64,000 nucleotides of DNA from Ruminococcus sp. HUN007 (GTDB lineage Bacteria > Bacillota > Clostridia > Oscillospirales > Ruminococcaceae), in assembly GCF_000712055.1 (NCBI RefSeq), contig NZ_JOOA01000002.1:2950001-3014000 (forward strand). Direction: 5' to 3'. Positions 1 to 7,553 of this stretch are shown piece by piece (position 1 is the first letter of the stretch; each line of letters begins with the position of its first letter). The position numbers and the translations under genes are program-made. A model generated the notes under the pieces. The model searched no databases, had not been told where the DNA came from, and saw only the letters and a program-made list of their open reading frames with translations.

Positions 1-739
1 GCAGACCACGCTCGGCAAGCAGACACTTACTACCTACGCACTTGCGTGCATGAACATTCTCAGCGACGCCGGATACAAGACCGGTATCTATTCCAATCTT
101 AACTGGTACAGAAACTATCTTGACAAGGATCAGATAGACCGCGCCGGTTATGAGATATGGTACGCTCAGTATCCTGAGGCTCACGCTGATCCTCATAATT
201 ATGACAAGAGCGATATGTGCAGGATCTGGCAGTACTCAAGTCAGGGAAAAATTGATTCCATACCTGAAAACAGTGTTGACCTGAACATTGCATACCACAT
301 TTATGATGAAAAAAAATCTGTAAACGGTGCCGGTGAGCCGTGGATGGTGCCTTTCCTGACAAGAAAGACCATGAAAGCGGGTCCGGGCGACGAATACGGT
401 GATATACTCAATGTTCCGCAGAATACGGTTCTGAACATTTCAGAGATCAGATATGATGACGGAACCGAATGGGGAAAATTCTCCTTCGGAGGATATGTCG
501 GATGGTGTGATCTTTACGGCATGATCGATTATTCAGCCGAAGGTGTACCGGAAGATCCGTACTCATATTACGATGTTAATCTCGACGGTTCAGTAAATTC
601 AGCTGATATTCTTGCACTCAAGAGTTACATTCTCTGTGCGGACGGTGAAGGACTCAGCGCAGATCTGAACGGTGACGGAAAAGTAAATGTATTTGACCAG
701 CAGAGACTTACTGCGTATATCAGTGCGAATTTAGGATAA
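1..739 (+). CDS. GH25-like lysozyme, C-terminal part, with SH3-like region and dockerin (5' end outside window)
   Basis: The reading frame is open from base 2, so the gene starts upstream. The first visible ~85 residues resemble the end of a GH25 muramidase: a YSNLNWYRNYL segment, IWYAQY, then RIWQYSSQGK and a VDLN element. A ~70-residue stretch with KAGPGDEYGDI and GGYVGWCDL looks like a bacterial SH3 fold. The last ~60 residues form a type I dockerin with two calcium loops (DVNLDGSVNSAD and DLNGDGKVNVFD). The inferred role is a secreted peptidoglycan hydrolase carried on a cellulosome. The GH25 catalytic acids and signal peptide would lie outside the window, so activity cannot be judged. 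Confidence 0.8.
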   Translation, partial: QTTLGKQTLTTYALACMNILSDAGYKTGIYSNLNWYRNYLDKDQIDRAGYEIWYAQYPEAHADPHNYDKSDMCRIWQYSSQGKIDSIPENSVDLNIAYHIYDEKKSVNGAGEPWMVPFLTRKTMKAGPGDEYGDILNVPQNTVLNISEIRYDDGTEWGKFSFGGYVGWCDLYGMIDYSAEGVPEDPYSYYDVNLDGSVNSADILALKSYILCADGEGLSADLNGDGKVNVFDQQRLTAYISANLG

Positions 740-846
740 TAATGCCGGATGAAACCGTAACAGCGTTTTCGCGCAGTTCATCAGTTTATTAAGCAGGGAT
801 CTGCTTGAAATTTTTAAATTATGATAACAGAAGGGAAGAAAAAATT

Positions 847-1824
847 ATGTACAAGGCAAATGATAACAGATACGATAATATGATCTACCGTCGCTGCGGC
901 AAAAGCGGACTGAAGCTTTCAGCAGTCTCACTCGGACTCTGGAAGAACTTCGGCGCTAATGATGATTTCGCAAACATGGAAAAGATGGTTCGTACCGCTT
1001 TTGATCTCGGTATAATTCATTTTGACCTGGCAAACAATTACGGGGATCCTGACATCGGCTCAGCTGAAGAAAATTTCGGTAAGATCCTTGACAACGGGCT
1101 CAGAGCTTACCGTGATGAACTCTGCATTTCGACCAAGGCAGGCTATGACATGTGGCCGGGACCTTACGGTGAAAGAAACGGTTCAAGAAAATATCTTATC
1201 GCTTCACTTGACCAGAGCCTTAAGAGAATGAACCTTGACTATGTTGATATTTTCTATCATCATATCGCTGATCCGAATACATCGATAGAAGAAACAGCAG
1301 TTGCTCTCAATGATATCGTAAGACAGGGCAAGGCACTCTACGTAGGCATATCCAACTACAACAAGTTCCAGACAGCTGAGATCATAAAGATATTTGAAGA
1401 GCTGCACACACCGTTTGTTGTAAATCAGCCTTCATGGTCACTTCTCAACAGATGGGTAGAGGAAGACGGACTTGACAGCTTCTGTGAAGAACACGGCATC
1501 GGACTTGCAGTATTCTCACCTCTTTCAAACGGACTTCTTACAAACAAGTATCTCGGCGGTCCTGTTTCAGGTGCAAGAGTTCCTGCAGATACAGTTGATG
1601 CAGCAATGGTTGAACGTCTTAACAAACTTAACGCTATCGCATCTTCAAGAGGTCAGAGTCTTTCACAGATGGCTCTCTCATGGATACTCTTCAATTCTTC
1701 AGTTGCAACCGTACTTATCGGTGCAAGCAGACCGGAACAGATCGAAGAAAACGTTAAGTGCATTGATAATCTTGATTTCACATACGAAGAGATCAAGCAG
1801 ATCGATGATATTCTTAAGAAATAA
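847..1824 (+). CDS. Aldo/keto reductase, YghZ-like
   Basis: A 325-residue NADPH-dependent aldo/keto reductase of the YghZ (L-glyceraldehyde 3-phosphate reductase-like) group. The tetrad is visible: Asp and Tyr in HFDLANNYGDP, Lys in ISTKAGYDMW and His in FYHHIADP. VLIGASRPEQI near the C terminus fits the cofactor phosphate-binding region. An in-frame TTG lies at 805, but a purine-rich AGAAGGGAAG sits just before the ATG at 847, so I chose 847. The gene is monocistronic and followed by a strong terminator. The substrate is not evident; detoxification of aldehydes or methylglyoxal is the usual inference. Confidence 0.88.
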   Translation: MYKANDNRYDNMIYRRCGKSGLKLSAVSLGLWKNFGANDDFANMEKMVRTAFDLGIIHFDLANNYGDPDIGSAEENFGKILDNGLRAYRDELCISTKAGYDMWPGPYGERNGSRKYLIASLDQSLKRMNLDYVDIFYHHIADPNTSIEETAVALNDIVRQGKALYVGISNYNKFQTAEIIKIFEELHTPFVVNQPSWSLLNRWVEEDGLDSFCEEHGIGLAVFSPLSNGLLTNKYLGGPVSGARVPADTVDAAMVERLNKLNAIASSRGQSLSQMALSWILFNSSVATVLIGASRPEQIEENVKCIDNLDFTYEEIKQIDDILKK

Positions 1825-1842
1825 TTTTTTATTAAAGTAATT

Positions 1843-1888
1843 AAACGCTGATCATATCGATGAAAACCGATATGACCAGCGTTTTTTG
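1843..1888 (+). terminator. Rho-independent terminator after the aldo/keto reductase
   Basis: Stem arms AACGCTGatCATATCG and CGATATGaccAGCGTT enclose a short A-rich loop and are followed directly by a run of T. Confidence 0.85.
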
Positions 1889-2029
1889 TTACCAGGATAT
1901 ATAGCGGTCAAAGTAAAGCGATTCAAAATTCGTCGGTTCTTCTTACATCAGTTCAAGCGTTCCTGTGGGCGTGCTTTTTCTGGTTTATATGAATGTTTGT
2001 GCAACTGTGCCAGTATATAAGAAGGTGAT

Positions 2030-2074
2030 ATGTACATGATTCACAAGCTTTTGAATCTTTTCAAAAAAAATTAA
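2030..2074 (+). CDS. Possible 12-14 residue peptide
   Basis: In an otherwise gene-free gap (1889-2233) a GAAGGTGAT ribosome-site-like sequence precedes ATG codons at 2030 and 2036. The frame encodes MYMIHKLLNLFKKN and stops. The peptide is short, cationic and amphipathic. A TATAAT at 2107-2112 follows it and may serve the next gene. I see nothing else in this gap except the hairpin at 2193-2211. The call is weak because such frames arise by chance. Confidence 0.15.
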   Translation: MYMIHKLLNLFKKN

Positions 2075-2192
2075 AAATCAGCGGAGATAAATCAGGGTTT
2101 CGTGTGTATAATAAATAGAAAGCACATAATTGCTTTGAATGGACATTATCATTCGGACAGGCGGTTTTAACCATTAATAACAAATGTTCTCG

Positions 2193-2211
2193 CCCCCCTG
2201 TAATGTGGGGG
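2193..2211 (+). other. GC-rich hairpin upstream of the 2234 gene
   Basis: A CCCCC and GGGGG pair enclose a TGTAATG-type loop about 20 bases before the start codon at 2234. No T-run follows, so it is more likely a 5'-leader structure than a terminator. Confidence 0.35.
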
Positions 2212-2233
2212 TAAGTGAAAGGGATGTATCTGT

Positions 2234-4333
2234 ATGAAAAAAATAATAGCAGGGATTATGGCAGTATCGATTATGGCTTCATGCGCACTTCCGTCAGTTT
2301 GTGCGGAAGAGGTTTCGGTGGAAAACGTTTCTTCTGTATCTGAAACAAAGACAGAAAGCGGATATACAGGAACGATGAAAGAGATCATTGGAAAGTATGA
2401 AGCTGAAGGGGCGCTGGTTTTTGATCTGGCGCGTGATGAAGGAAGACATAATCTTAAAACACTCGTTATTGAACCTGACGGCAAAGTTCATTACTTAACC
2501 GATGAGTCGTATGATATCGTTACGATGAAGGACGGAACAGAACCACCGTATGCAGAAGTGAACGGCAGATACGGTACACAAGAAAGAATTAAATTTGTAA
2601 AAGAAGAAGGAAGCAATTCTTATCGTTTCACTCCGAGCGGAAGCCAGTTTGAGGATGAAATGCTTAATGTGCTGAATAAAAACAGCAATGTTCTTTCTCT
2701 TGATGAATATATCTGTGTGAAAGAACATAAGATCGACGGATTTACCCTTATTATCTTTTCGATTGATCCACTGGACAAGGATGAGTTCCTTGAAAAATAT
2801 TCTATGCTTGATCTTGAGTATATGAAGGAAGAAGATGAAGAAGACGGTAAGGCATACTATTTCAGCTGCAAACCGGAAAACTGGTCGGAGGATGATTTCA
2901 ATGCCTTAAAAGAACTGAATAAAAGGCGTGATATCGGCAACTGGTTTGCTGTGGAACCGGAAGCCGGTCAGGAGACAGGAGAGGTAACTCACAGAAATCT
3001 TTATACAGCGTCATCTGATGGGGTATTCATTGGCTGGCTGAATAAGAATGATGTTGATTACGAGATAATTGAACCGGATATTTTTGCATCTGATGAGGAA
3101 CACCGGAGCGGTCTTGTGCCTTCATTCTATCAGCCGTGTGACAGAAGCACTTCAAATATACTTGAATGTTCCTTTGATATGAATCATGCCGGCGAGATAT
3201 GCTATCTGTATGATGAACTTTTATGTACACTTTTTGTAATATATGATGAAAAGAAAATTACGGCCGATGAAATTGATGAATTGAATAAGAAACTGGAAAA
3301 TGCATGGATCGAACCTGCGGGGGGCTGCTATTTAATTAGAAGCGAAAGTATAACTGCTATGTTCGATGCAGTTGAAACACTTACTTCATCATGCAGCAAT
3401 ATTCAGGAAATGATAGCCTGGTGGAGCTGGACAACGGCTGACTGGAAATTTGATAAGATAACCTGCTATTTATACAATACGAAAAAGACGGGAAAACTGC
3501 AGACTCCTAAAGAAGTGATCGCTATCTGTGAGGAGATAGCTCCGGTGGCCGATACCAGTATCAGTTTTGTAGACGGTGATGAAAATGAGAAGTGCATAAC
3601 AGTTTCTTTCGATGAAATCCTTTCATCTGAAAAAGGTCTTAGCGAAAAGCAGATCCTTGCCATTGAAAAACTGATGGGCGGATGTAACGGTATAACGATC
3701 AGCCCTGAAATGGTAAGCGGTACAGAGAACAGGGTAAGAGAGTACTTTGTTCCGGTATATAACTCGGGTATTTTCTTTACGCTTAAAGGCTTGCCGCAGA
3801 TCTGGGACGACGAGCTTGTCGAAGTAAGAACGACAGACGGAGAGAAGTACTACACTTTCGGAGACTTCAGACAGAAGTACAGTTCATTAAGTGATGTTCC
3901 GGGTGGGGATAGTGTGGTTCCAAAGTATTACGTCGATAACAGCACTGTAACACTCAGAACTCTTGATACTGATGAAGATGTATGCAGTCTGAAAAATTTT
4001 GTAGTAAAACACAGAAATAACCCTGCATCACATTACGATTCGAGCGGCAGCTATGCCGGAAATGACAGATATGATGTCCTTACCCCGACTGTTGCTCTGG
4101 AGAAACCTGAAAATCCGGTGACCGAAACTAAAATAATGACCGGCGATCTGAACAGTGACAATAAAGTTGATATTACTGATCTGTCATACCTGTCACTCTA
4201 TCTTATCGGAGACATGGAACTGAACGATACTCAGAAGAAAGCAGCAGATGTTGACGGAGACGGTGAAGTAAAACTTGCAGACCTTGCAAAGATGAGACAG
4301 TTTCTTTCCAGAAAGGTAAGTTCGCTTAGCTGA
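2234..4333 (+). CDS. Secreted dockerin protein of unknown function
   Basis: A 699-residue protein with a signal peptide (MKKIIAGIMAVSIMASC, likely cut after SVCA). I do not recognise the ~600-residue central part. It seems to hold several degenerate units of similar shape: a hydrophobic strand, an acidic turn and a helix. Examples are IIFSIDPLDKDEFLEKYS, LFVIYDEKKITADEIDELN and ITVSFDEILSSEKGLSEK. The C terminus is a type I dockerin: DLNSDNKVDITDLSYL, a spacer, then DVDGDGEVKLADLAKMRQFL. This resembles the dockerin of the 15144 gene, suggesting the same cohesin partner. The start follows a weak AAAGGG. No glycoside hydrolase, carbohydrate-binding or serpin signature was seen. Confidence 0.85.
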   Translation: MKKIIAGIMAVSIMASCALPSVCAEEVSVENVSSVSETKTESGYTGTMKEIIGKYEAEGALVFDLARDEGRHNLKTLVIEPDGKVHYLTDESYDIVTMKDGTEPPYAEVNGRYGTQERIKFVKEEGSNSYRFTPSGSQFEDEMLNVLNKNSNVLSLDEYICVKEHKIDGFTLIIFSIDPLDKDEFLEKYSMLDLEYMKEEDEEDGKAYYFSCKPENWSEDDFNALKELNKRRDIGNWFAVEPEAGQETGEVTHRNLYTASSDGVFIGWLNKNDVDYEIIEPDIFASDEEHRSGLVPSFYQPCDRSTSNILECSFDMNHAGEICYLYDELLCTLFVIYDEKKITADEIDELNKKLENAWIEPAGGCYLIRSESITAMFDAVETLTSSCSNIQEMIAWWSWTTADWKFDKITCYLYNTKKTGKLQTPKEVIAICEEIAPVADTSISFVDGDENEKCITVSFDEILSSEKGLSEKQILAIEKLMGGCNGITISPEMVSGTENRVREYFVPVYNSGIFFTLKGLPQIWDDELVEVRTTDGEKYYTFGDFRQKYSSLSDVPGGDSVVPKYYVDNSTVTLRTLDTDEDVCSLKNFVVKHRNNPASHYDSSGSYAGNDRYDVLTPTVALEKPENPVTETKIMTGDLNSDNKVDITDLSYLSLYLIGDMELNDTQKKAADVDGDGEVKLADLAKMRQFLSRKVSSLS

Positions 4334-4368
4334 TACGAACTTTGGAAACAATGAGCAGCGATAAAAAG

Positions 4369-4397
4369 GTACAATTGTGTCTGTGACGCAATTGTAC
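4369..4397. repeat. Palindromic repeat with GTCTGYGAC core, copy 1
   Basis: Arms GTACAATTGTGTC and GACGCAATTGTAC flank a TGT loop, with one G:T-type mismatch. The loop core GTCTGTGAC recurs at 4748-4774 and, as its reverse complement, at 23918-23942. Confidence 0.6.
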
Positions 4398-4406
4398 TAT
4401 TACCAG

Positions 4407-4431
4407 AAAAGGCACCCATTGGGTGCCTTTT
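4407..4431 (+). terminator. Terminator after the 2234 dockerin gene
   Basis: A perfect stem AAAAGGCACCC / GGGTGCCTTTT with an ATT loop. The flanking A and T runs let it work in both directions. Confidence 0.75.
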
Positions 4432-4464
4432 GAGTAAGCTGTTTTTTAACAGTCTCTGTTATAA

Positions 4465-4581
4465 TTAAGGAAACACTGATTAAGCCAGCAATCCGGCTTC
4501 GCCGGATTGCTGGGGCGTGGAGATTGCGGGGCTTCGCCCCGAACCCCACGCTGATTTATGAATAAATCAGCGTTTCCTTAA
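4465..4581. mobile_element. 117-bp MITE-like element with TTAA ends
   Basis: The outer arms are TTAAGGAAACaCTGATT at the left and AATCAGcGTTTCCTTAA at the right, in inverted orientation with one internal difference. Inside are two hairpins (CAATCCGGC/GCCGGATTG and CGGGGC/GCCCCG, each with a TTC-type loop) and a further GGGGCGTGG/CCCCACG pairing. There is no coding capacity. The TTAA at both edges could be a target duplication or part of the element. It abuts a decayed gene at 4582-4648. Confidence 0.6.
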
Positions 4582-4648
4582 TGCATGTTACCGTACATGT
4601 CTTCAAGCGTTATAAGTTTAACTTCACCTTTTTTCTTCCGATAAACAT
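4582..4648 (-). pseudogene. Remnant of a small minus-strand gene cut off at the MITE-like element
   Basis: On the minus strand an AAAGGAGGT ribosome site precedes an ATG at 4648. The frame gives MFIGRKKVKLNL and stops. One extra A in the A6 tract would instead give MFIGRKKGEVKLITLEDMYG and read on to a stop at the element border. The gene therefore looks frameshifted and perhaps truncated. It keeps a consensus promoter at 4700-4728. The original family is not recognised. Confidence 0.4.
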
Positions 4649-4699
4649 AGTGACCTCCTTTAAAAAGTGTATTACGAGTTACTAACTTTAGACTCACTT

Positions 4700-4728
4700 A
4701 TTATAAAATATTTCATTTGAAATGTCAA
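4700..4728 (-). promoter_or_regulatory. Consensus promoter, minus strand, driving the remnant gene
   Basis: Read on the minus strand: TTGACA (4728-4723), a 17-nt spacer and TATAAT (4705-4700). Both hexamers are perfect, yet the only downstream frame is the broken 4582-4648 remnant. Confidence 0.7.
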
Positions 4729-4747
4729 CATATATCAGAAAAAAAGG

Positions 4748-4774
4748 TATATCTGCGTCTGCGACGCAGATATA
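4748..4774. repeat. Palindromic repeat with GTCTGYGAC core, copy 2
   Basis: A perfect 12-bp stem TATATCTGCGTC / GACGCAGATATA with a TGC loop. It shares the GTCTGCGACGCA core with the repeat at 4369. Confidence 0.6.
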
Positions 4775-4782
4775 TTATAAAT

Positions 4783-4837
4783 AGCGCGCCGCAGGCGCAC
4801 CGAGAGAAATCGGAACGCCTGCGGCGTGCTGTTTTTT
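4783..4837 (+). terminator. Long GC-rich hairpin with a T-run between facing transcripts
   Basis: Arms AGCgCGCCGCAGGCG and CGCCTGCGGCGtGCT have an inner CCG/CGG pairing and are followed by six T on the plus strand. It lies just past the stop of the minus-strand gene ending at 4841, so it could act on both strands or belong to the repeat cluster. Confidence 0.5.
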
Positions 4838-4840
4838 ATA

Positions 4841-6415
4841 TCATACCACTGCTTCGAAAATGGTTTTATCACCTACAGAAATGGTTTTCGTACCGGTCTG
4901 CTTGTTCTTGTTGAAGTTGAAACTCAGCATATAGCCTTTGGTTATGTGGTAGTAGTCAAGGTAATCGGCGAGCTGTTTTTCGCCTCGTTCATTGTATTCG
5001 GGACCGTGCCAGATCTTCATTTCGATGATGTACTGTTTTCCTTTGTAATCAATGATCAGATCAGTTCGTCTCAGGTCACGGGTGCGGGCTTCGATATAGT
5101 AGTTTGCACTTCCGTTGATGATCGGACGGATGAAAAGAAGAAACAGTCTTCTTCCGGCTTCTTCGAGAAATTCATCAGTCTGGCTGCCGTATATATCGGT
5201 ATAAACGACGATAAATCTTTCAAGGATCTTTTCCATATTGAGCAAGCCGTTTTCGATGTATTCATTCCTGTGAAAAGCGCTGTCCTGTGCAAGGGCGTTT
5301 GAAGTCTTTTCGACGGACAGAAAATAATTGTAAAGCCTTGTTTCAAATATGCGGTTGGCGATGCGGACTTTTCCGGTGTCGTTTGTGATGAAACCGTACA
5401 TATTCGCCATGCCGATAATATGATTGTCCGGAGTGAAGGTGTATTCTTCGCCTTTGAAAAGAACTGAATACAGCATGTCACGCAGATCAGGATTGTCTTC
5501 GATTTTATTTATCAGTGATTCAAAAAGCGGAACCGATTCATTTACAATGATCTTTGCAGCTTCTGCTATGCCGTCCTTAGTCCAGGCGTTTTCAGAAAGC
5601 TTTTTATCATTGATTTGGCAGATCATTGAAACGAGAACCGGATATCCGGAAGTATAGTCGAAGATCTGTTCCGATATTCCTGCTATATCCATGCCGGTGC
5701 AGTGATCGGCTTCATATTCCTCAAGCATACCTGCGATATCTTCACATGAAAAACTCATGTCGATGTCAAGAGCATTCGCTATATTCCACGGACTGTTGTG
5801 TCTGTGTTCAGAATCCGGACGGATCTTAAGCTGAAGATTTCTTATGTCATGGACACCCGCGAGAATTACCGAACGGAAAGTCGGAACGGAAGCACGTTCG
5901 ATATATCCGCCTCTGAGAAGAGATAAAAAGTCCAGAAAGATCTGATTGTTCGATGCGCGGTCAATCTCATCGATCATCAGAACCACAGGTTTGTCGGCAG
6001 TCCGGCAGATGTCTTTAAAATAACGGAACAGCATGATAAGACCAAATTTAGGTGAAGCATTGTCAACTGCAGAGATGAGCTTCTTCTGTATCTCTCTGAT
6101 ACTGTCGGGACAGTTCCATGCAGCCATGGCATCTGAAAATGCAAGTGCAAAAGCGAGAGCAAAGTCATTCTGATTTTCAAATTCGGCGTGCGTCATACTT
6201 GTCTGAAAATCTATAAGAGCGATATAGTATTCTTCGCTAAGTACTTTTCTCAGCATGTGGAGGGTAGTAGTTTTCCCGTACTGTCTGGCACGGTTTACAG
6301 TAATATACTGACCGTTTCCGATCATTGTTCTGATCACATCAAGGCGCTCTGACAGATCGACCATGTAATGATCAGCCGGATCACAGTTGCCGGTCACATT
6401 GAATACTTTTGCCAT
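4841..6415 (-). CDS. AAA family ATPase with C-terminal PD-(D/E)XK nuclease-like domain (copy 1)
   Basis: A 524-residue protein. The N-terminal half is a P-loop ATPase: a degenerate Walker A in NRARQYGKTTTLHML (about residue 45) and a Walker B in VVLMIDEIDRAS (about residue 145). The C-terminal ~100 residues carry RRTDLIID and YIIEMKIW, which supply the D and ExK of a PD-(D/E)XK fold. This matches the large poorly understood AAA-ATPase_like/PDDEXK_9 set (former DUF1703). The start is the ATG at 6415, preceded by GAGGT with normal spacing; an open extension to 6577 has no ribosome site. A paralog sits at 10457 and a fossil at 10265. A role in defence or mobile-element biology has been suspected for such genes, but nothing here proves it. 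Confidence 0.8.
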   Translation of the reverse strand: MAKVFNVTGNCDPADHYMVDLSERLDVIRTMIGNGQYITVNRARQYGKTTTLHMLRKVLSEEYYIALIDFQTSMTHAEFENQNDFALAFALAFSDAMAAWNCPDSIREIQKKLISAVDNASPKFGLIMLFRYFKDICRTADKPVVLMIDEIDRASNNQIFLDFLSLLRGGYIERASVPTFRSVILAGVHDIRNLQLKIRPDSEHRHNSPWNIANALDIDMSFSCEDIAGMLEEYEADHCTGMDIAGISEQIFDYTSGYPVLVSMICQINDKKLSENAWTKDGIAEAAKIIVNESVPLFESLINKIEDNPDLRDMLYSVLFKGEEYTFTPDNHIIGMANMYGFITNDTGKVRIANRIFETRLYNYFLSVEKTSNALAQDSAFHRNEYIENGLLNMEKILERFIVVYTDIYGSQTDEFLEEAGRRLFLLFIRPIINGSANYYIEARTRDLRRTDLIIDYKGKQYIIEMKIWHGPEYNERGEKQLADYLDYYHITKGYMLSFNFNKNKQTGTKTISVGDKTIFEAVV

Positions 6416-6481
6416 ATGATCTTCTACCTCACTTTTCTGTCTGATAATTGTTTTCCCGAAATGATAATGCCAGTTACTATT

Positions 6482-6511
6482 AGTATAGCACAATACAGGC
6501 GGTGATTTCAA
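6482..6511 (-). promoter_or_regulatory. Promoter of the 4841-6415 AAA gene
   Basis: On the minus strand: TTGAAA (6511-6506), an 18-nt spacer and TATACT (6487-6482), about 70 bases upstream of the ATG. Confidence 0.5.
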
Positions 6512-6532
6512 TGGAAATTTTCCCTCAGACAC

Positions 6533-6561
6533 TTTACCAAAACCTATAAAAATGGTATAAT
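6533..6561 (+). promoter_or_regulatory. Promoter of the cysE operon
   Basis: TTTACC (6533-6538), a 17-nt spacer and TATAAT (6556-6561), about 75 bases ahead of the cysE start. It diverges from the AAA gene promoter. Confidence 0.65.
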
Positions 6562-6637
6562 AAAAAGGTGATGCCAAAGTGAAGCGGTGCTTAACTGCGG
6601 CTTACTACTGAAATTTTACCGACGGAGGAAACAGTAA

Positions 6638-7543
6638 GTGGGAACTCTTAATGAAAAAAGAATAAACTGCATAGTTCAGACCATTCTCGAAGACTACGAG
6701 GATGACCGTACAATAAATAAAACAGATTTCTGCAACCAGCCGGACAAGGAGGCTATAACGGGGATCATTGAAAAGCTTCTCAAGATCATGTATCCGGGTT
6801 ATTTTGATGACAAGGTCTACAGGGTCTACAGTATAAAAAACAATCTTTCGGCTGCTATCGAGGATATCATTTATCACCTCAATAAGCAGATCAAGATCGT
6901 TCTCCGCTATAACGCCGATATGTTCGGCATGCCGGATGAAAAACTGAGTGTGATGGCTGAGGAGATCACCTGTGAATTTATGGAGAAGATCCCTGAAATA
7001 CGTTCGTTCCTGGAAACAGATGTACAGGCTGCTTTTGACGGGGACCCGGCGGCGGTAAGCAAGGAGGAAGTTATTCTTTCCTATCCGGGTATATATGCGA
7101 TAACAGTCTACAGGATAGCACATGAGCTGTTTAATCTCGGAGTTCCTATGATACCGAGAATAATGACCGAACACGCACACAGCATAACGGGTATCGATAT
7201 CCATCCGGGTGCGACTATCGGAAAATACTTCTTTATCGACCACGGTACCGGCATCGTAATCGGTGAGACTACTGTGATAGGTGATCACGTAAAGATGTAT
7301 CAGGGGGTTACTCTCGGCGGTCTGTCCACAAGCGGCGGACAGAGGCTCAAGGGCGTGAAGCGTCATCCTACAATAAAGGATAACGTTACGCTTTACTCCG
7401 GTTCTTCCATACTCGGCGGTGAGACGGTCATCGAGGAAAACGTCGTTGTCGGAGGTAACACCTTCGTTACGGAATCAGTTGCAAGTGATTCGCGTGTAAG
7501 TATGAAGAAGCAGGAACTGCAGATAAAAAACAGGAAAAAGTGA
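6638..7543 (+). CDS. cysE: Serine O-acetyltransferase
   Basis: A 301-residue enzyme making O-acetylserine from serine and acetyl-CoA, the first step of cysteine synthesis in the cytosol. An N-terminal helical region is followed by the left-handed beta-helix with hexapeptide repeats. The active-site HAHSITGIDIHPGATIG and IDHGTGIVIGET are clear. The length and long N-terminal domain fit the SATase/EpsC-like group. The start is GTG at 6638 with GGAGG at about -10. It is 10 bases upstream of the rhodanese-TtcA gene, so the two probably form one sulfur operon. No T-box or SAM riboswitch was seen in the leader. Confidence 0.92.
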   Translation: MGTLNEKRINCIVQTILEDYEDDRTINKTDFCNQPDKEAITGIIEKLLKIMYPGYFDDKVYRVYSIKNNLSAAIEDIIYHLNKQIKIVLRYNADMFGMPDEKLSVMAEEITCEFMEKIPEIRSFLETDVQAAFDGDPAAVSKEEVILSYPGIYAITVYRIAHELFNLGVPMIPRIMTEHAHSITGIDIHPGATIGKYFFIDHGTGIVIGETTVIGDHVKMYQGVTLGGLSTSGGQRLKGVKRHPTIKDNVTLYSGSSILGGETVIEENVVVGGNTFVTESVASDSRVSMKKQELQIKNRKK

Positions 7544-7553
7544 GGCCGGAAAA

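Noticed and set aside
4465..4581. Rho-independent terminator
   Set aside because: Nested stems with long inverted ends and no T-run; a true terminator lies at 4407-4431.
6605..7366. Long minus-strand frame of 253 codons opposite cysE
   Set aside because: It mirrors the codons of a clear serine acetyltransferase, has no ribosome site and no recognisable protein pattern.
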